Part shown: positions 8,178-16,185 of the stretch, in pieces
Layout of the letters: every line of letters starts with the position of its first letter
Position numbering within the stretch: position 1 is the stretch's first letter
Assembly (NCBI GenBank): GCA_032027085.1
Contig: JAVSMS010000001.1
Span: 3,759,730-3,823,729 of the forward strand
DNA from: Pseudorhodoplanes sp.
GTDB lineage: Bacteria > Pseudomonadota > Alphaproteobacteria > Rhizobiales > Xanthobacteraceae
Reading direction: 5' to 3'
DNA length: 64,000 nt
Translations under genes and position numbers: made by a program
The notes under the pieces: generated by a model
Seen by the model: only the letters and a program-made list of their open reading frames with translations
What the model was told of the DNA's origin: nothing
Databases searched by the model: none

Positions 8178-8549
8178 ATGCGAAAGACATTGTTGACGAT
8201 CGCGGCCACGGCCAGCATTGCGGCCGCGGCGGTGACGGCGCCCAGTCCGGCAGAGGCGCGCTGCAGAGGCTGCTGGATCGGCGCCGGCATTGCGGCCGCC
8301 GCGATCGGCGGCGCCATCGTGGCGGGCAGTGCGTACCGCTATGGCGGCTACGGATATTACGGCGGCTACCGATATGCGCCGGCCTATTATGGCGGCTATG
8401 GCTACGCCCCCGCCTATTATTACGATTATCCGGTCTATGGGCCGACCGTGTATGGCTATTCCTATGCGCCGGCGCCGGTCTATTACGCGCGGCCGCGCTA
8501 TTACCGGGCGTGGCGGCCCTATTATTGGGGACCACGCTATTATTGGTGA
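8178..8549 (+). CDS. Secreted Gly/Tyr-rich low-complexity protein
   Basis: 123 residues from ATG 8178 (AGGGAG upstream). A signal peptide (MRKTLLTIAATASIAAAAVTA, cut near PAEA) is followed by CRGCW, one hydrophobic stretch (IGAGIAAAAIGGAIVAGSA) and then about 75 residues dominated by Tyr, Gly and Pro-Ala in short repeats such as YGGYGYYGGYRYAPAYYGGY. Such YGGY-rich exported proteins are common in Bradyrhizobium-type genomes and have no known role. The Gly-rich hydrophobic segment resembles a Gly-zipper that could insert in the envelope. Stand-alone gene. Confidence 0.8.
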   Translation: MRKTLLTIAATASIAAAAVTAPSPAEARCRGCWIGAGIAAAAIGGAIVAGSAYRYGGYGYYGGYRYAPAYYGGYGYAPAYYYDYPVYGPTVYGYSYAPAPVYYARPRYYRAWRPYYWGPRYYW

Positions 8550-8599
8550 GGCCGTGAGTTTGCGGCGCGGGGCATCGCCGCGCCGCAAAGGATTTGCGG

Positions 8600-9556
8600 T
8601 CAGGCCTTGACGCGCCGGTTGAACATCCACAGGCCGATCGCGATGGCGAGCATGAGCAGGCCGCCGAGCAGCACGGACGCCGGGTTGGCGCCGAGCTTCT
8701 CGAACCACTGCGTGTAGAAATGGATGGCGCCGAACACGGCGGCGATGTTCACCACCCAGCGCCGGTTCTCGCGCGCGCCCCAGACGCCGACCGCGATCAG
8801 CGCCAGCGCCCAGCCGATGCTGAAGACATAAGGCGGGATGACGACGTTGAGCTTGGCGGCCGTGGCGGGCGAGCTTTCGCCCGGCCCCATGGCGCGCAAC
8901 AGCCGCAAGCGATCTCCCCAGAGCGAGCCGATCCAGAATCCAAAATTGACGAGAAAGACCGAGGTGCGCGCGGCGATCAGGGCGATGCGTTCATAGTCCG
9001 CCCGCACCCGCTGCGAGATGAGATAGGTCGCAAGCGCCAGCGCCGAGAAGACAACGATGGTAACGCTCGGCTCCTGGATGGACAGCGAATACATGGCGTG
9101 CATGTAGCCGGTGCGGGCGCCGAAGCAGGCGGCGAGCGAAATGACGGCAAGCGCCGCGAGCATGCTCGAGCGCGCGATGACGGCGGAGACCGCGAGGCCG
9201 AGCGTGACGGCAATGGCCGCGCGCAAAGAGCCGTCATCCAGATAGAGCACCCCTCCCGCCAATGTCAGCGCGCCGATGACAAGGCAGATCTGCGCCAGCA
9301 GATCCCAGGCCTCAACGCGTTGCAGGATCAGCGCGAGGCCCGCGGCAAAGAGCGCCGCGCCGATCACGATGGCGGTGATCGCGCTCGGCACCAGCGCGCC
9401 GACGCCGGCTGCGACCGCGACCACGCCGAATCCGATGAGGATGTTGATGCCGAGCGAGCCGGTGTCGTGTTTGGCCAGCAACTTGAGGCGGTCGGCCTCG
9501 GCCGGCGAAAGCTTGCCCTCTTCCACGAGCCTGGAGAGGTCGAGTGTGATTTTCAT
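8600..9556 (-). CDS. DUF2157-like polytopic membrane protein
   Basis: 318 residues. The first 30 form a soluble helix-turn (DLSRLVEEGKLSPAEADRLK), the DUF2157 signature of a short SPOR-like or HTH-like element before the membrane. Then come about nine hydrophobic segments in pairs (INILIGFGVVAVAAGVGALV through VLLGGLLMLAIAIGLWMF). The C-terminal FNRRVKA is cytoplasmic by the positive-inside rule. No catalytic motif can be seen and the role is unknown. A REP-type palindrome and the flhX-like gene lie upstream on the same strand. Confidence 0.8.
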   Translation of the reverse strand: MKITLDLSRLVEEGKLSPAEADRLKLLAKHDTGSLGINILIGFGVVAVAAGVGALVPSAITAIVIGAALFAAGLALILQRVEAWDLLAQICLVIGALTLAGGVLYLDDGSLRAAIAVTLGLAVSAVIARSSMLAALAVISLAACFGARTGYMHAMYSLSIQEPSVTIVVFSALALATYLISQRVRADYERIALIAARTSVFLVNFGFWIGSLWGDRLRLLRAMGPGESSPATAAKLNVVIPPYVFSIGWALALIAVGVWGARENRRWVVNIAAVFGAIHFYTQWFEKLGANPASVLLGGLLMLAIAIGLWMFNRRVKA

Positions 9557-9624
9557 GATGGATTCGCCCCGATGTTGTGGGCGTTAGTAGCACAAAGGCC
9601 GGTGAAGGTTCACGCCTGCCTCCG

Positions 9625-9722
9625 CCGTCATCCTGAGGTGGCGCAAAGCGCCCTCGAAGGAGATCGGCCGGGGCCGTCGCCCTTCGAGGCCGTCGCTTCG
9701 CGACGGCACCTCAGGGTGACGG
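9625..9722. repeat. REP-type palindromic element
   Basis: Outer arms CCGTCATCCTGAGGTG (9625-9640) and CACCTCAGGGTGACGG (9707-9722) pair at 15 of 16 positions. Inner segments CCTCGAAGG and CCTTCGAGG, and CCGTCGCTTCGCGACGG, give nested hairpins. This 'GTCATCCTGAGG...CCTTCGAGG' type is a dispersed repeat of Rhizobiales genomes. It sits 8 bp after the flhX-like stop and may protect or end that transcript. Confidence 0.85.
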
Positions 9723-9729
9723 AGCTCCG

Positions 9730-9987
9730 CTACCGCAGCCGGCCCGACACGCGCAGGATATAGGTGAGCACTTCCGCCACCGCGCGATAGAGGCTTTCCG
9801 GAATTTCCTGCTCCAGTTCGAGCTGCGACAGCGCCTCCGCCAAGGCCGGGTTGTCGGAGAGCGGCACGCCGTGCTCCTGCGCCGTCTCGATGATGCGCCG
9901 GGCGAGTTCGCCGCGGCCGATGGCGGTGACGCGCGGGGCGTCCGGTTTTTCGTATTTCAGCGCGACGGCGAGTTTCTGTTCGCTCAT
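9730..9987 (-). CDS. FlhB C-terminal-domain-like protein (FlhX type)
   Basis: 85 residues. ATG 9987 overlaps the upstream fliK-like stop as ATGA, so the two are translationally coupled. The text EQKLAVALKYEKPDAPRVTAIGRGELA then RIIETAQEHGVPLSDNPALAEAL and EIPESLYRAVAEVLTYILRV is the cytoplasmic export-switch half (FlhB-CC) of FlhB/YscU. It begins exactly where FlhB continues after the NPTH self-cleavage site (NP|TH-x-AVALKY). The membrane half and the NPTH itself are absent. FlhX-type proteins in other bacteria can stand in for the cleaved FlhB fragment during substrate switching; that role here is inferred from the fold and from coupling to fliK. Confidence 0.85.
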   Translation of the reverse strand: MSEQKLAVALKYEKPDAPRVTAIGRGELARRIIETAQEHGVPLSDNPALAEALSQLELEQEIPESLYRAVAEVLTYILRVSGRLR

Positions 9988-11585
9988 GAGGCGCGATCCA
10001 CGAACAGCCCGGACGCCACGGCGGGCGTTGCCGGCGCACCCCTGGCGCAGCGAATGTCGCCCGGCTCGACCGCGGCTTCGGCAAGTCCCGCCTGCAGCAG
10101 CGGGATGTTGTCGCGGAGCGCCGCCGCGCTGTCGCCGCGCTCGGCGAACAGCGAGACATTGGCGGTGTCGCCGACCATGGCGACGCGCGCATGCACCGGC
10201 CCGAGCGGCTCGGTGTCGATCGAAAACATCGCCTGCCACACCGACGCCTTCTTGCCTTTCGCGGCTCGCTTCTCGTCGCGCTCGATGCGCAGTTGCACGA
10301 TCGCCGTGCCTTGCGGCGTGACCAGCGGAATATCGAGCACAAGACGCTGCGCATTGTCGACGCTGCGCGGCGCCGCCGGATCGTCCGGGAGCGAGGCGAT
10401 CTGCAGCATGGTGTGACGCGCGAGCGCGGCATCGGTCTCGGCGAGCAGGCGCAGCCCGGCCTCACGCAGCGGCAGCGCCGCGAGTCCCGGCAAGGCCGGC
10501 GGCTGCGGCACGGTCGGCCCGTTGCGCAAGGGCGGCGCGGGTGTATGCGCAGGCGCCGGCGCACTTGTCGCCGGCACCGGCAATGACGTTTCGGCTTTCG
10601 GCGCCAGCCAGGTCTGCAGCGCCTGGCGCAAACCGAGCAAGGCGGATTTCAGATCGCCCGCGGACGGCGGCATGGCGGCGTCGCGGGATAGCAGCGCCGT
10701 TTGCTGCAAGGCGTTCTGCAGCTTCAATGCATCGCCGGTGGCCGGGGCAGCCGGGCGCTGCCCGAGCACGGTCTGGATCGCGTCGCGCACCGCCTGCGGC
10801 AGCGGCGCGTCGGTGCGTGCCAGCATCGCCTCGAGATTGGCCTTCAGCGGCGTGTTCGATGTTGCCACTGGTTGCGCCATCGGGCGCTCCAGCATGGCGT
10901 CGGTTTCCGCCAGCAAACGCAAGGCCGCATCGCGCAGCGGCGTAGAAGGCGTCGGTGATAAAGCCTGCTTCAAAGCGGGCGCAGCGGAAGAATTCGGCTG
11001 AGGTAATGCCGGTGTTGTGCGCGGCTGCATGCCTTGCGGCACCGTTTGCGCCTGAGGCGTGGCCGGCGGCGCTGCATTCGGTACGGTCCTGATCGCGGCC
11101 TCCGCGCCCTGTGTCCCGAGCCAGGTCTGCAACGCCTGACGCAGACCAAGGAGCGCCGCCTTCACGTCGCCCTGCACGGGCTGGCCATTGGCCAGACTGG
11201 ATTCCAGAAATGCGCCGGATTGCCTGACGGCGTTCTGCAGCTTGGTTGCGTCGACGCTGCCCTGCCCGACAAGCCGCGTCGCCAGCACATCCTGCAAGGC
11301 GGTTTTCACGTTTAGCGGCAGAGAGGATTTGTCCTGCGCCAGCATGGCTTCCGCATCCGCCATCAGCGGCGCCAATCCACCCTGACGCGGCGCCGCTTCG
11401 CCCAGAGCCTGCTGCAGGACAGCGAACAGCATGGCCTTCTGTTCGGACAGAACGGCCTGCAACGTCGCTGTTGCCTGCGGCGCAGAAGCGGCGGCCCCCT
11501 GGGGGGCGGGAGCGCTCTGGCCAGCCTGACCGGACTGGGTCTGTAGCGCGGCCGGCGAGACTGGTACGGGCCGGATGACGGTCAT
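9984..11585 (-). CDS. fliK: Flagellar hook-length control protein (FliK-like)
   Basis: 533 residues, very rich in Ala, Pro and Gln. The N-terminal 400 residues are internal repeats: KLQNA(V/L)(R/Q)Q followed by DxK(A/S)ALLGLRQALQTWL occurs twice (ending near 155 and 345), and RLLAETDAxL occurs twice more. The last 110 residues (LVLDIPLVTPQGTAIVQLRIERDE, VWQAMFSIDTEPLGPVHARVAMVGDTANVSLFAE) match the Flg_hook domain of FliK, which contacts FlhB-CC and triggers the switch from hook to filament export. Long repetitive ruler regions are normal for FliK. The coupled flhX-like gene supports the assignment. No other flagellar gene lies nearby. Confidence 0.8.
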   Translation of the reverse strand: MTVIRPVPVSPAALQTQSGQAGQSAPAPQGAAASAPQATATLQAVLSEQKAMLFAVLQQALGEAAPRQGGLAPLMADAEAMLAQDKSSLPLNVKTALQDVLATRLVGQGSVDATKLQNAVRQSGAFLESSLANGQPVQGDVKAALLGLRQALQTWLGTQGAEAAIRTVPNAAPPATPQAQTVPQGMQPRTTPALPQPNSSAAPALKQALSPTPSTPLRDAALRLLAETDAMLERPMAQPVATSNTPLKANLEAMLARTDAPLPQAVRDAIQTVLGQRPAAPATGDALKLQNALQQTALLSRDAAMPPSAGDLKSALLGLRQALQTWLAPKAETSLPVPATSAPAPAHTPAPPLRNGPTVPQPPALPGLAALPLREAGLRLLAETDAALARHTMLQIASLPDDPAAPRSVDNAQRLVLDIPLVTPQGTAIVQLRIERDEKRAAKGKKASVWQAMFSIDTEPLGPVHARVAMVGDTANVSLFAERGDSAAALRDNIPLLQAGLAEAAVEPGDIRCARGAPATPAVASGLFVDRAS

Positions 11586-11706
11586 CGGGGGTCCCTGAAT
11601 CGACGCCCCCGAAGCTAGGTCGCAAGCGTGAAGCCGGTCTTAACCGGCCCGGCAAAGGCTCCCGGAATACCGCCAATTCGCCTGCACAGGGCGATCATGC
11701 CGCTCG

Positions 11707-12141
11707 TTGGAGCGGATTTGGCACACCTTCGCGCTCTACATGAAGACGAAGAACTTCCACCGGCATGTGAGCGGGCCGAATTTCCGCGACCATCACCTGC
11801 TGTTCGACGAACAGGGCGAGCAGATTTTTGCCATGACCGACGTGATCGCGGAGCGTCTCCGCAAGATCGGCGGAGCGACCCTCCGCTCGATCGGCGACAT
11901 CGCCAAACACCAGCGCCTGTCGGACAACGATTCCGCCAATGTAGAGCCCAACGGCATGCTGGCCGAATTGCGCGAGGACAATCAGCGCTTCATCGCGTCG
12001 ATGCGCGCAGTGCATGATGTCTGCGACGAGCACAACGACGTCGCGACCGCGAGCCTCTTGGAGAATTTCATCGACGAGGCCGAGAAGCGCGTATGGTTCC
12101 TGCATGAGACCGGACGCCGCGCCGCGCCGACGGGGCAGTAA
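11707..12141 (+). CDS. Dps/ferritin-like DNA-protection protein, N-terminally shortened
   Basis: 144 residues if TTG 11707 is used, 133 from ATG 11740; family members have about 160. Helix A is cut: the readable homology begins at FALYMKTKNFH. All five ferroxidase ligands by alignment with E. coli Dps are present (His18, His30, Asp34, Asp45, Glu49 in TTG numbering), but the Trp right after the first ligand is Arg (NFHRH). KIGGATLRSIGDIAKHQRL and HNDVATASLLENFIDEAEKR are standard. No ribosome binding site precedes either start. Text similar to the missing part may continue in another frame around 11680-11735, so a frameshifted or decaying gene is possible. Dps stores iron and shields DNA in starvation. 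Confidence 0.7.
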   Translation: MERIWHTFALYMKTKNFHRHVSGPNFRDHHLLFDEQGEQIFAMTDVIAERLRKIGGATLRSIGDIAKHQRLSDNDSANVEPNGMLAELREDNQRFIASMRAVHDVCDEHNDVATASLLENFIDEAEKRVWFLHETGRRAAPTGQ

Positions 12142-12155
12142 TTCGATCCAAACCG

Positions 12156-12929
12156 CTAGGTGACAAGCGCAAGGATTTTCGCCGCCGCCTCGAATTCCTT
12201 CTGTCGGAATTCGCGCCGCGCCATCGCCTGCTCGTCGTGGCCCCAGGTCTGCATGTTGTGGTCCTCATCGACATGCGCCGCATTCCAGATTGCGTTCGGC
12301 GTCGCCGCGTTGGCCGCAAGCGCGAGCGCCAGCAGCGCCGAGCCGGTCAGCGTGGTGATGGAATGCATGGCCCCGAGGCGCCATGCGTCGGCGGGCATTG
12401 CCTTCCGCGCGGCGGCGATCGCTTCGTCCGGCTGCGCCACGTGAACAATGCCTTGTGCCAAGATGAAGCGCGCACCGAGCGCGTCGCGCGCCCAGGCGAT
12501 CAGCGGGTCCCAGGTTTCTGTCTGCCGCTCAATCAGGCTTTCCGGTCCGTCGGCGCGATAGAACAACAGATCGCTGCCGAGATATTTGAGAATGTCGCCA
12601 GCAACCGCGGGTTCCTGTCCGGCCACACCGTCGATGATGGAATTGGCGAGGCGCGTAAGCGGCATGCGCGCGGGATCAATCACATCGGTCTGCGCCTCCC
12701 ACTCGGACGCCAACGCCTCGGCGAGTGCACGTGTCGGCGCGGCCAGCGGCTTGCGCGCCGGCGTGCGCACAGCCTTGCCGTCAAGCAACACATGAAAGGC
12801 GCCGCCCTCCTCCTTCACGCCGGCGGATTGATAGAAGCGCTTGCGCAATGCGGGCCGCGCACCCTGGCGCGCGGCTTCCATCGGATCGAGCGGATTGTGC
12901 TTGTAGATGTCCTCGAAAATGTCGCGCAT
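12156..12929 (-). CDS. ATP12-family F1-ATPase assembly chaperone
   Basis: 257 residues from ATG 12929. The start MRDIFEDIYKHNPLDPMEAARQGARP is the usual alphaproteobacterial one. The body (FHVLLDGKAVRTPARKPLAAPTRALAEALASEWEAQ, then MPLTRLANSIIDGV, LGSDLLFYRADGPESLIERQ and LAQGIVHVAQPDEAI) is the ATP12 chaperone, which binds the F1 alpha subunit during ATP synthase assembly in mitochondria and alphaproteobacteria. The C-terminal DEDHNMQTWGHDEQAMARREFRQ is conserved. Its stop lies 14 bp from the convergent dps-like stop. Confidence 0.92.
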   Translation of the reverse strand: MRDIFEDIYKHNPLDPMEAARQGARPALRKRFYQSAGVKEEGGAFHVLLDGKAVRTPARKPLAAPTRALAEALASEWEAQTDVIDPARMPLTRLANSIIDGVAGQEPAVAGDILKYLGSDLLFYRADGPESLIERQTETWDPLIAWARDALGARFILAQGIVHVAQPDEAIAAARKAMPADAWRLGAMHSITTLTGSALLALALAANAATPNAIWNAAHVDEDHNMQTWGHDEQAMARREFRQKEFEAAAKILALVT

Positions 12930-13293
12930 TGTCCGTTTTATTGTTGTTTCGTTCGGTATTAACAAAGCCAAATCGACAATGAATGCCCCTTCGGCCAAAC
13001 GCAAATTTCCTGGCCTCATGGGAAGGCGGGGTTTTCGGCTCCTTTGGAACCCCAGACGCCTCGATACAAGTTTACAGGATTTTGCAGCGGATTGAGGCGT
13101 CCAGGCCCTTTCGGGGCGGCCTTGGGCACGGCCTGCGCGATGGCCGGGAACCCCTGCCTTTCCTGAAGGGATGCATTTTGACGGTGATCAAAGCTGAACC
13201 CGGTCTTTGGGCCCTATATTATTTAATTGAGCGACACGGGAGATCGGCCCCGCCAACGATACGGCTGCCCCGGATGGAAGGCGAGCGCAGACC
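12930..13293. other. Intergenic region between divergent ATP12 and phaC genes
   Basis: 364 bp with no open frame that looks coding. The phaC side holds an AT-rich TATATTATTTAATTG block at 13215-13229 that could contain a -10 element, but no good -35 lies 16-18 nt upstream. Nothing else is recognised. Confidence 0.6.
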
Positions 13294-15120
13294 ATGAACA
13301 TAACCGTGCCAGCGACAACATCAGATCCCGCACGACCGGGCAATCTGACCTCGCCACCCGTGCCGGAACGGCATACACCGCAACCACCATGCGAAACGAA
13401 TGTGTCGTCGTTAGACACGCTCGATCGGGCCACCCGCGCCGTGACGGCGCGCCTCACGCGTGGCGCGTCACCACACGCGCAATTCACCGCATGGCATGAT
13501 TGGATATCTCATCTTATGAGTTCGCCCGGCCGGCAATGGGAGCTGGGCCTGACCGCCGTTCAGAATGCAGGACGCTATCTGCGCTTTGCATCGCGCGCTC
13601 TTGCTGGCCATCCTGAAGAGCTTCCATTCCCGCCCCGCGAACAGGATCGCCGTTTCCAGCACGCCGCCTGGAACGCTTTACCTTATGTGCTGTGGCAGCA
13701 AGCCTTCCTAGCGCAGGAACGTTGGTGGTGCGACGCTACGCGCGCCGTGCGCGGCATGACGCCGAAGAACGCCGCGCGCGTCCGATTCATGATCAGTCAG
13801 ACGCTCGACATCGCATCGCCCTCGAACATCCCCTGGCTCAATCCGGAGGTGACCCAACGGACGATCAAAGAATTGGGTGCCAATCTGGTCCGCGGCGCCG
13901 GGTATCTTTCGGAAGATGTGACACATGCTCTGCTGATGGAGCCGGAACCGGCCAACGGATTCGAAGTCGGCAAGCAGGTCGCAATCACGCCGGGCGAAGT
14001 CGTCTTCCGCAATGACCTGATGGAGCTCATCCAGTACAAGCCGGCCGGCGACGCCGTGATTGCCGAACCCATTCTCATCATTCCCGCCTGGATCATGAAA
14101 TATTACGTCCTTGATCTGCGGCCGGAGAATTCGCTGGTCCGCTTTTTGGTTGAGCGGGGCTTCACAGTCTTCATGATCTCCTGGCGCAACCCGACTGCGG
14201 CCGATCGCGACATCACGTTCGACGACTATCGAAGGTCGGGCATGATGGCGGGGCTCAACGCCATCAACACCATTCTGCCGGGGCGAAAGGTGCACGCCTG
14301 TGGCTATTGCATTGGCGGTACATTGCTCGCGATCGCGGCAGCAACAATGGCGCGCGAGGGGGATGATCGGCTCGCCACGATATCGCTCCTCGCTGCGCAA
14401 ACCGATTTCAGCGAAGCCGGAGATCTGATGCTGTTTGTCGACGAGAGCCAGATCGCCTTTCTTGAGGACATGATGTGGGATCAGGGCGTTCTCGATACGC
14501 ATCAGATGGCGGGCGCGTTCAAGATGTTGCGGTCCAACGATCTGATCTGGTCGAAGGCGATGCGGGAATATCTGCTCGGCGAGCGCGAAGCAGCGACCGA
14601 TCTGACCTCCTGGAACGCCGATCAGACACGCATGCCCTATAGCATGCATTCGCAATATCTGCGGGCGCTGTTTCTGGAGAACCGGCTGACCGCGGGCCGC
14701 TACGCCGTAGAGGGACGCGTGATCGCCCTAAAGGACATCCGCGCACCGATGTTCGTGGTCGGCACCGAGACCGATCATATCGCCCCGTGGCGATCCGTTT
14801 ATAAGGTCAGTCTCTTCACCGACAACGAACTGACGTTTGTACTCACCAAGGGCGGGCACAATGCCGGCATCATTTCCGAGCCTGGCCATCGCGACCGGCA
14901 TTTTCATATGGCGACGCGCAAGACGGACGACCGCTATGTCGATCCCGATACGTGGCTTACGCGCGCCGCGCGGCACGATGGATCGTGGTGGCTGGCCTTC
15001 GCGGACTGGCTGGCGGCGCGCAGCAATGCCGAAAAAGTCGCTCCGCCCGGCATCGGCGCGCCCGAGCACGGTCTTGTTCCGCTCTGCCCCGCGCCCGGCA
15101 CCTATATTCATCAACGCTAG
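13294..15120 (+). CDS. phaC: Class I poly(3-hydroxyalkanoate) synthase
   Basis: 608 residues from ATG 13294 with GGAAGGCGAG upstream. The alpha/beta-hydrolase core has the PHA-synthase lipase box G-x-C-x-G as GYCIGG with nucleophile Cys339, Asp494 in GTETDHIAPW and His522 in KGGHNAGI. These are the catalytic triad that polymerises (R)-3-hydroxybutyryl-CoA into storage granules. The N-terminal domain (HDWISHLMSSPGRQWELGL, FPPREQDRRFQHAAW, FLAQERWW) and the C-terminal APGTYIHQR are complete. Some phaC genes lie near phaA, phaB or phaR; none is here. The stop codon TAG at 15118-15120 includes the TA target of an IS630-type insertion, yet the reading frame is intact. Confidence 0.93.
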   Translation: MNITVPATTSDPARPGNLTSPPVPERHTPQPPCETNVSSLDTLDRATRAVTARLTRGASPHAQFTAWHDWISHLMSSPGRQWELGLTAVQNAGRYLRFASRALAGHPEELPFPPREQDRRFQHAAWNALPYVLWQQAFLAQERWWCDATRAVRGMTPKNAARVRFMISQTLDIASPSNIPWLNPEVTQRTIKELGANLVRGAGYLSEDVTHALLMEPEPANGFEVGKQVAITPGEVVFRNDLMELIQYKPAGDAVIAEPILIIPAWIMKYYVLDLRPENSLVRFLVERGFTVFMISWRNPTAADRDITFDDYRRSGMMAGLNAINTILPGRKVHACGYCIGGTLLAIAAATMAREGDDRLATISLLAAQTDFSEAGDLMLFVDESQIAFLEDMMWDQGVLDTHQMAGAFKMLRSNDLIWSKAMREYLLGEREAATDLTSWNADQTRMPYSMHSQYLRALFLENRLTAGRYAVEGRVIALKDIRAPMFVVGTETDHIAPWRSVYKVSLFTDNELTFVLTKGGHNAGIISEPGHRDRHFHMATRKTDDRYVDPDTWLTRAARHDGSWWLAFADWLAARSNAEKVAPPGIGAPEHGLVPLCPAPGTYIHQR

Positions 15121-15197
15121 AGCCTCGTGCTGATTCTTTGAATCGAAGGGATTCCCTTTGAAGCTTGTCTGTGATTCACCGTTGTTGGAGGTGGATC

Positions 15198-15587
15198 ATG
15201 GGTCGGAGCTATTCGCAGGACATTCGCGGACGTGTGACTTTGGCGGTGGCGGGAGGTTTGTCGCGGCGTGCAGCAGCTCGGCGTTTTGCGGTAAGCGAGA
15301 GCTCGGCGATCCGCTGGGCGGCGCGGACGGTGCGCGAGGGCAGCCCGGCAGCGCGCAAGCAGGGGCGGCCCTTGGGCAAAGGTCCGCTGGCCGATCATGT
15401 TGATTTCCTGATTTCGGCGGTGGAGGCGAAGCCGGACATCACCATGCCGGAACTGGCCGCTCTTCTTTCAGTCGAGCGCGGCGTCTCAGCGCATGCGGCC
15501 TCGCTGTCGCGGCTTCTGTGCCGGGCCGGGTTCTCATATAAAAAAACAACTGATGGCGTCGGAATGCGCACGCGCCGACGTCGCTGA
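15198..15587 (+). CDS. IS630-type transposase, N-terminal part (frame 1)
   Basis: 129 residues from ATG 15198, which follows GGAGGTGG. It carries the helix-turn-helix part of the transposase: SYSQDIRGRVTLAVAGGLSRRAAARRF then SESSAIRW, and a linker KQGRPLGKGPLADHVDFL. The family sequence continues to RAGFSYKK at 15519-15545 and then must change frame, at a run of seven A (15540-15546), to go on in the next reading frame. In this frame the protein ends in the meaningless TTDGVGMRTRRRR. Either programmed slippage or a one-base insertion near ACAACTG explains the break. Confidence 0.85.
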   Translation: MGRSYSQDIRGRVTLAVAGGLSRRAAARRFAVSESSAIRWAARTVREGSPAARKQGRPLGKGPLADHVDFLISAVEAKPDITMPELAALLSVERGVSAHAASLSRLLCRAGFSYKKTTDGVGMRTRRRR

Positions 15588-16119
15588 ACGGCGCAGGCTT
15601 TGGATCGACCGGCGCCAGCTGTGGATGCGCCGCCAGCCCGCTCGTCTGGTGTTCATCGACGAGACCGCAGTCACCACCAGGATGACCCGCTTGCGCGGCC
15701 GCGCCCGCCGTGGCGCGCGTCTCAAGGCGCAGGCTCCGTTCGGCAGATGGGGTACCCAGACCTTCATCGCCGGCCTGCGCAGTGACCGGCTGACTGCGCC
15801 CTTCGTGATCGAGGGCGCCATCGATCGTGACGCTTTCAATGCCTATGTCGAAACTCAGCTCGCACCCTGCCTGCTGCCGGGCGACATTGTCATTCTCGAT
15901 AACTTGTCCGTCCACAAGAGTGCACAGGCCGAGGCTGCCATTCGCGCTCGCGGCGCCTGGCTGCTGTTCCTGCCGCAATACTCACCGGACCTGAACCCCA
16001 TCGAGATGGCATTCGCAAAGCTCAAAGCGCATCTGCGCAGGACGGCAGCCCGAAACTTTGATGCTCTCTTCGAGGCCATCGGCGACGTCTGCAACCTGTT
16101 CGAGCCCAACGAATGCTAG
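15493..16119 (+). pseudogene. IS630-type transposase, catalytic part (frame 2), truncated by an amber codon
   Basis: The catalytic DDE domain runs from about 15541: VFIDETAVTT (first Asp), IVILDNLSVHK (second Asp) and PDLNPIEMAFAKLK (Glu). All three acidic residues are present. The text before 15541 in this frame is not transposase. The frame stops at TAG 16117-16119 immediately after PNEC; the next 11 codons (NFFKAAGYASD) are the normal family C-terminus and end in TAA at 16153-16155. So the last 12 codons are cut off by a premature stop. With the frame change upstream this copy is probably inactive, though cis slippage plus loss of a short tail might be tolerated. Confidence 0.8.
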
Positions 16120-16185
16120 AACTTCTTCAAGGCCGCAGGATATGCGTCAGATTAAATGCACGATGCTCTAGGTGGGCCGTCGCCG

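Larger units (their letters stand above)
15118..16170 (+). mobile_element. IS630-family insertion sequence with TA target duplication
   Basis: The element spans 15120-16168 (1049 bp), with TA at 15118-15119 and 16169-16170 as the target duplication typical of IS630/Tc1. Terminal inverted repeats GAGCCTCGTGC (15120-15130) and, on the other strand, GAGCATCGTGC (16168-16158) match at 10 of 11 positions. Inside is a transposase split over two frames. The left TA is part of the phaC stop codon; because both the IS and the original flank begin with G after TA, the codon is TAG with or without the insertion. Confidence 0.9.
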
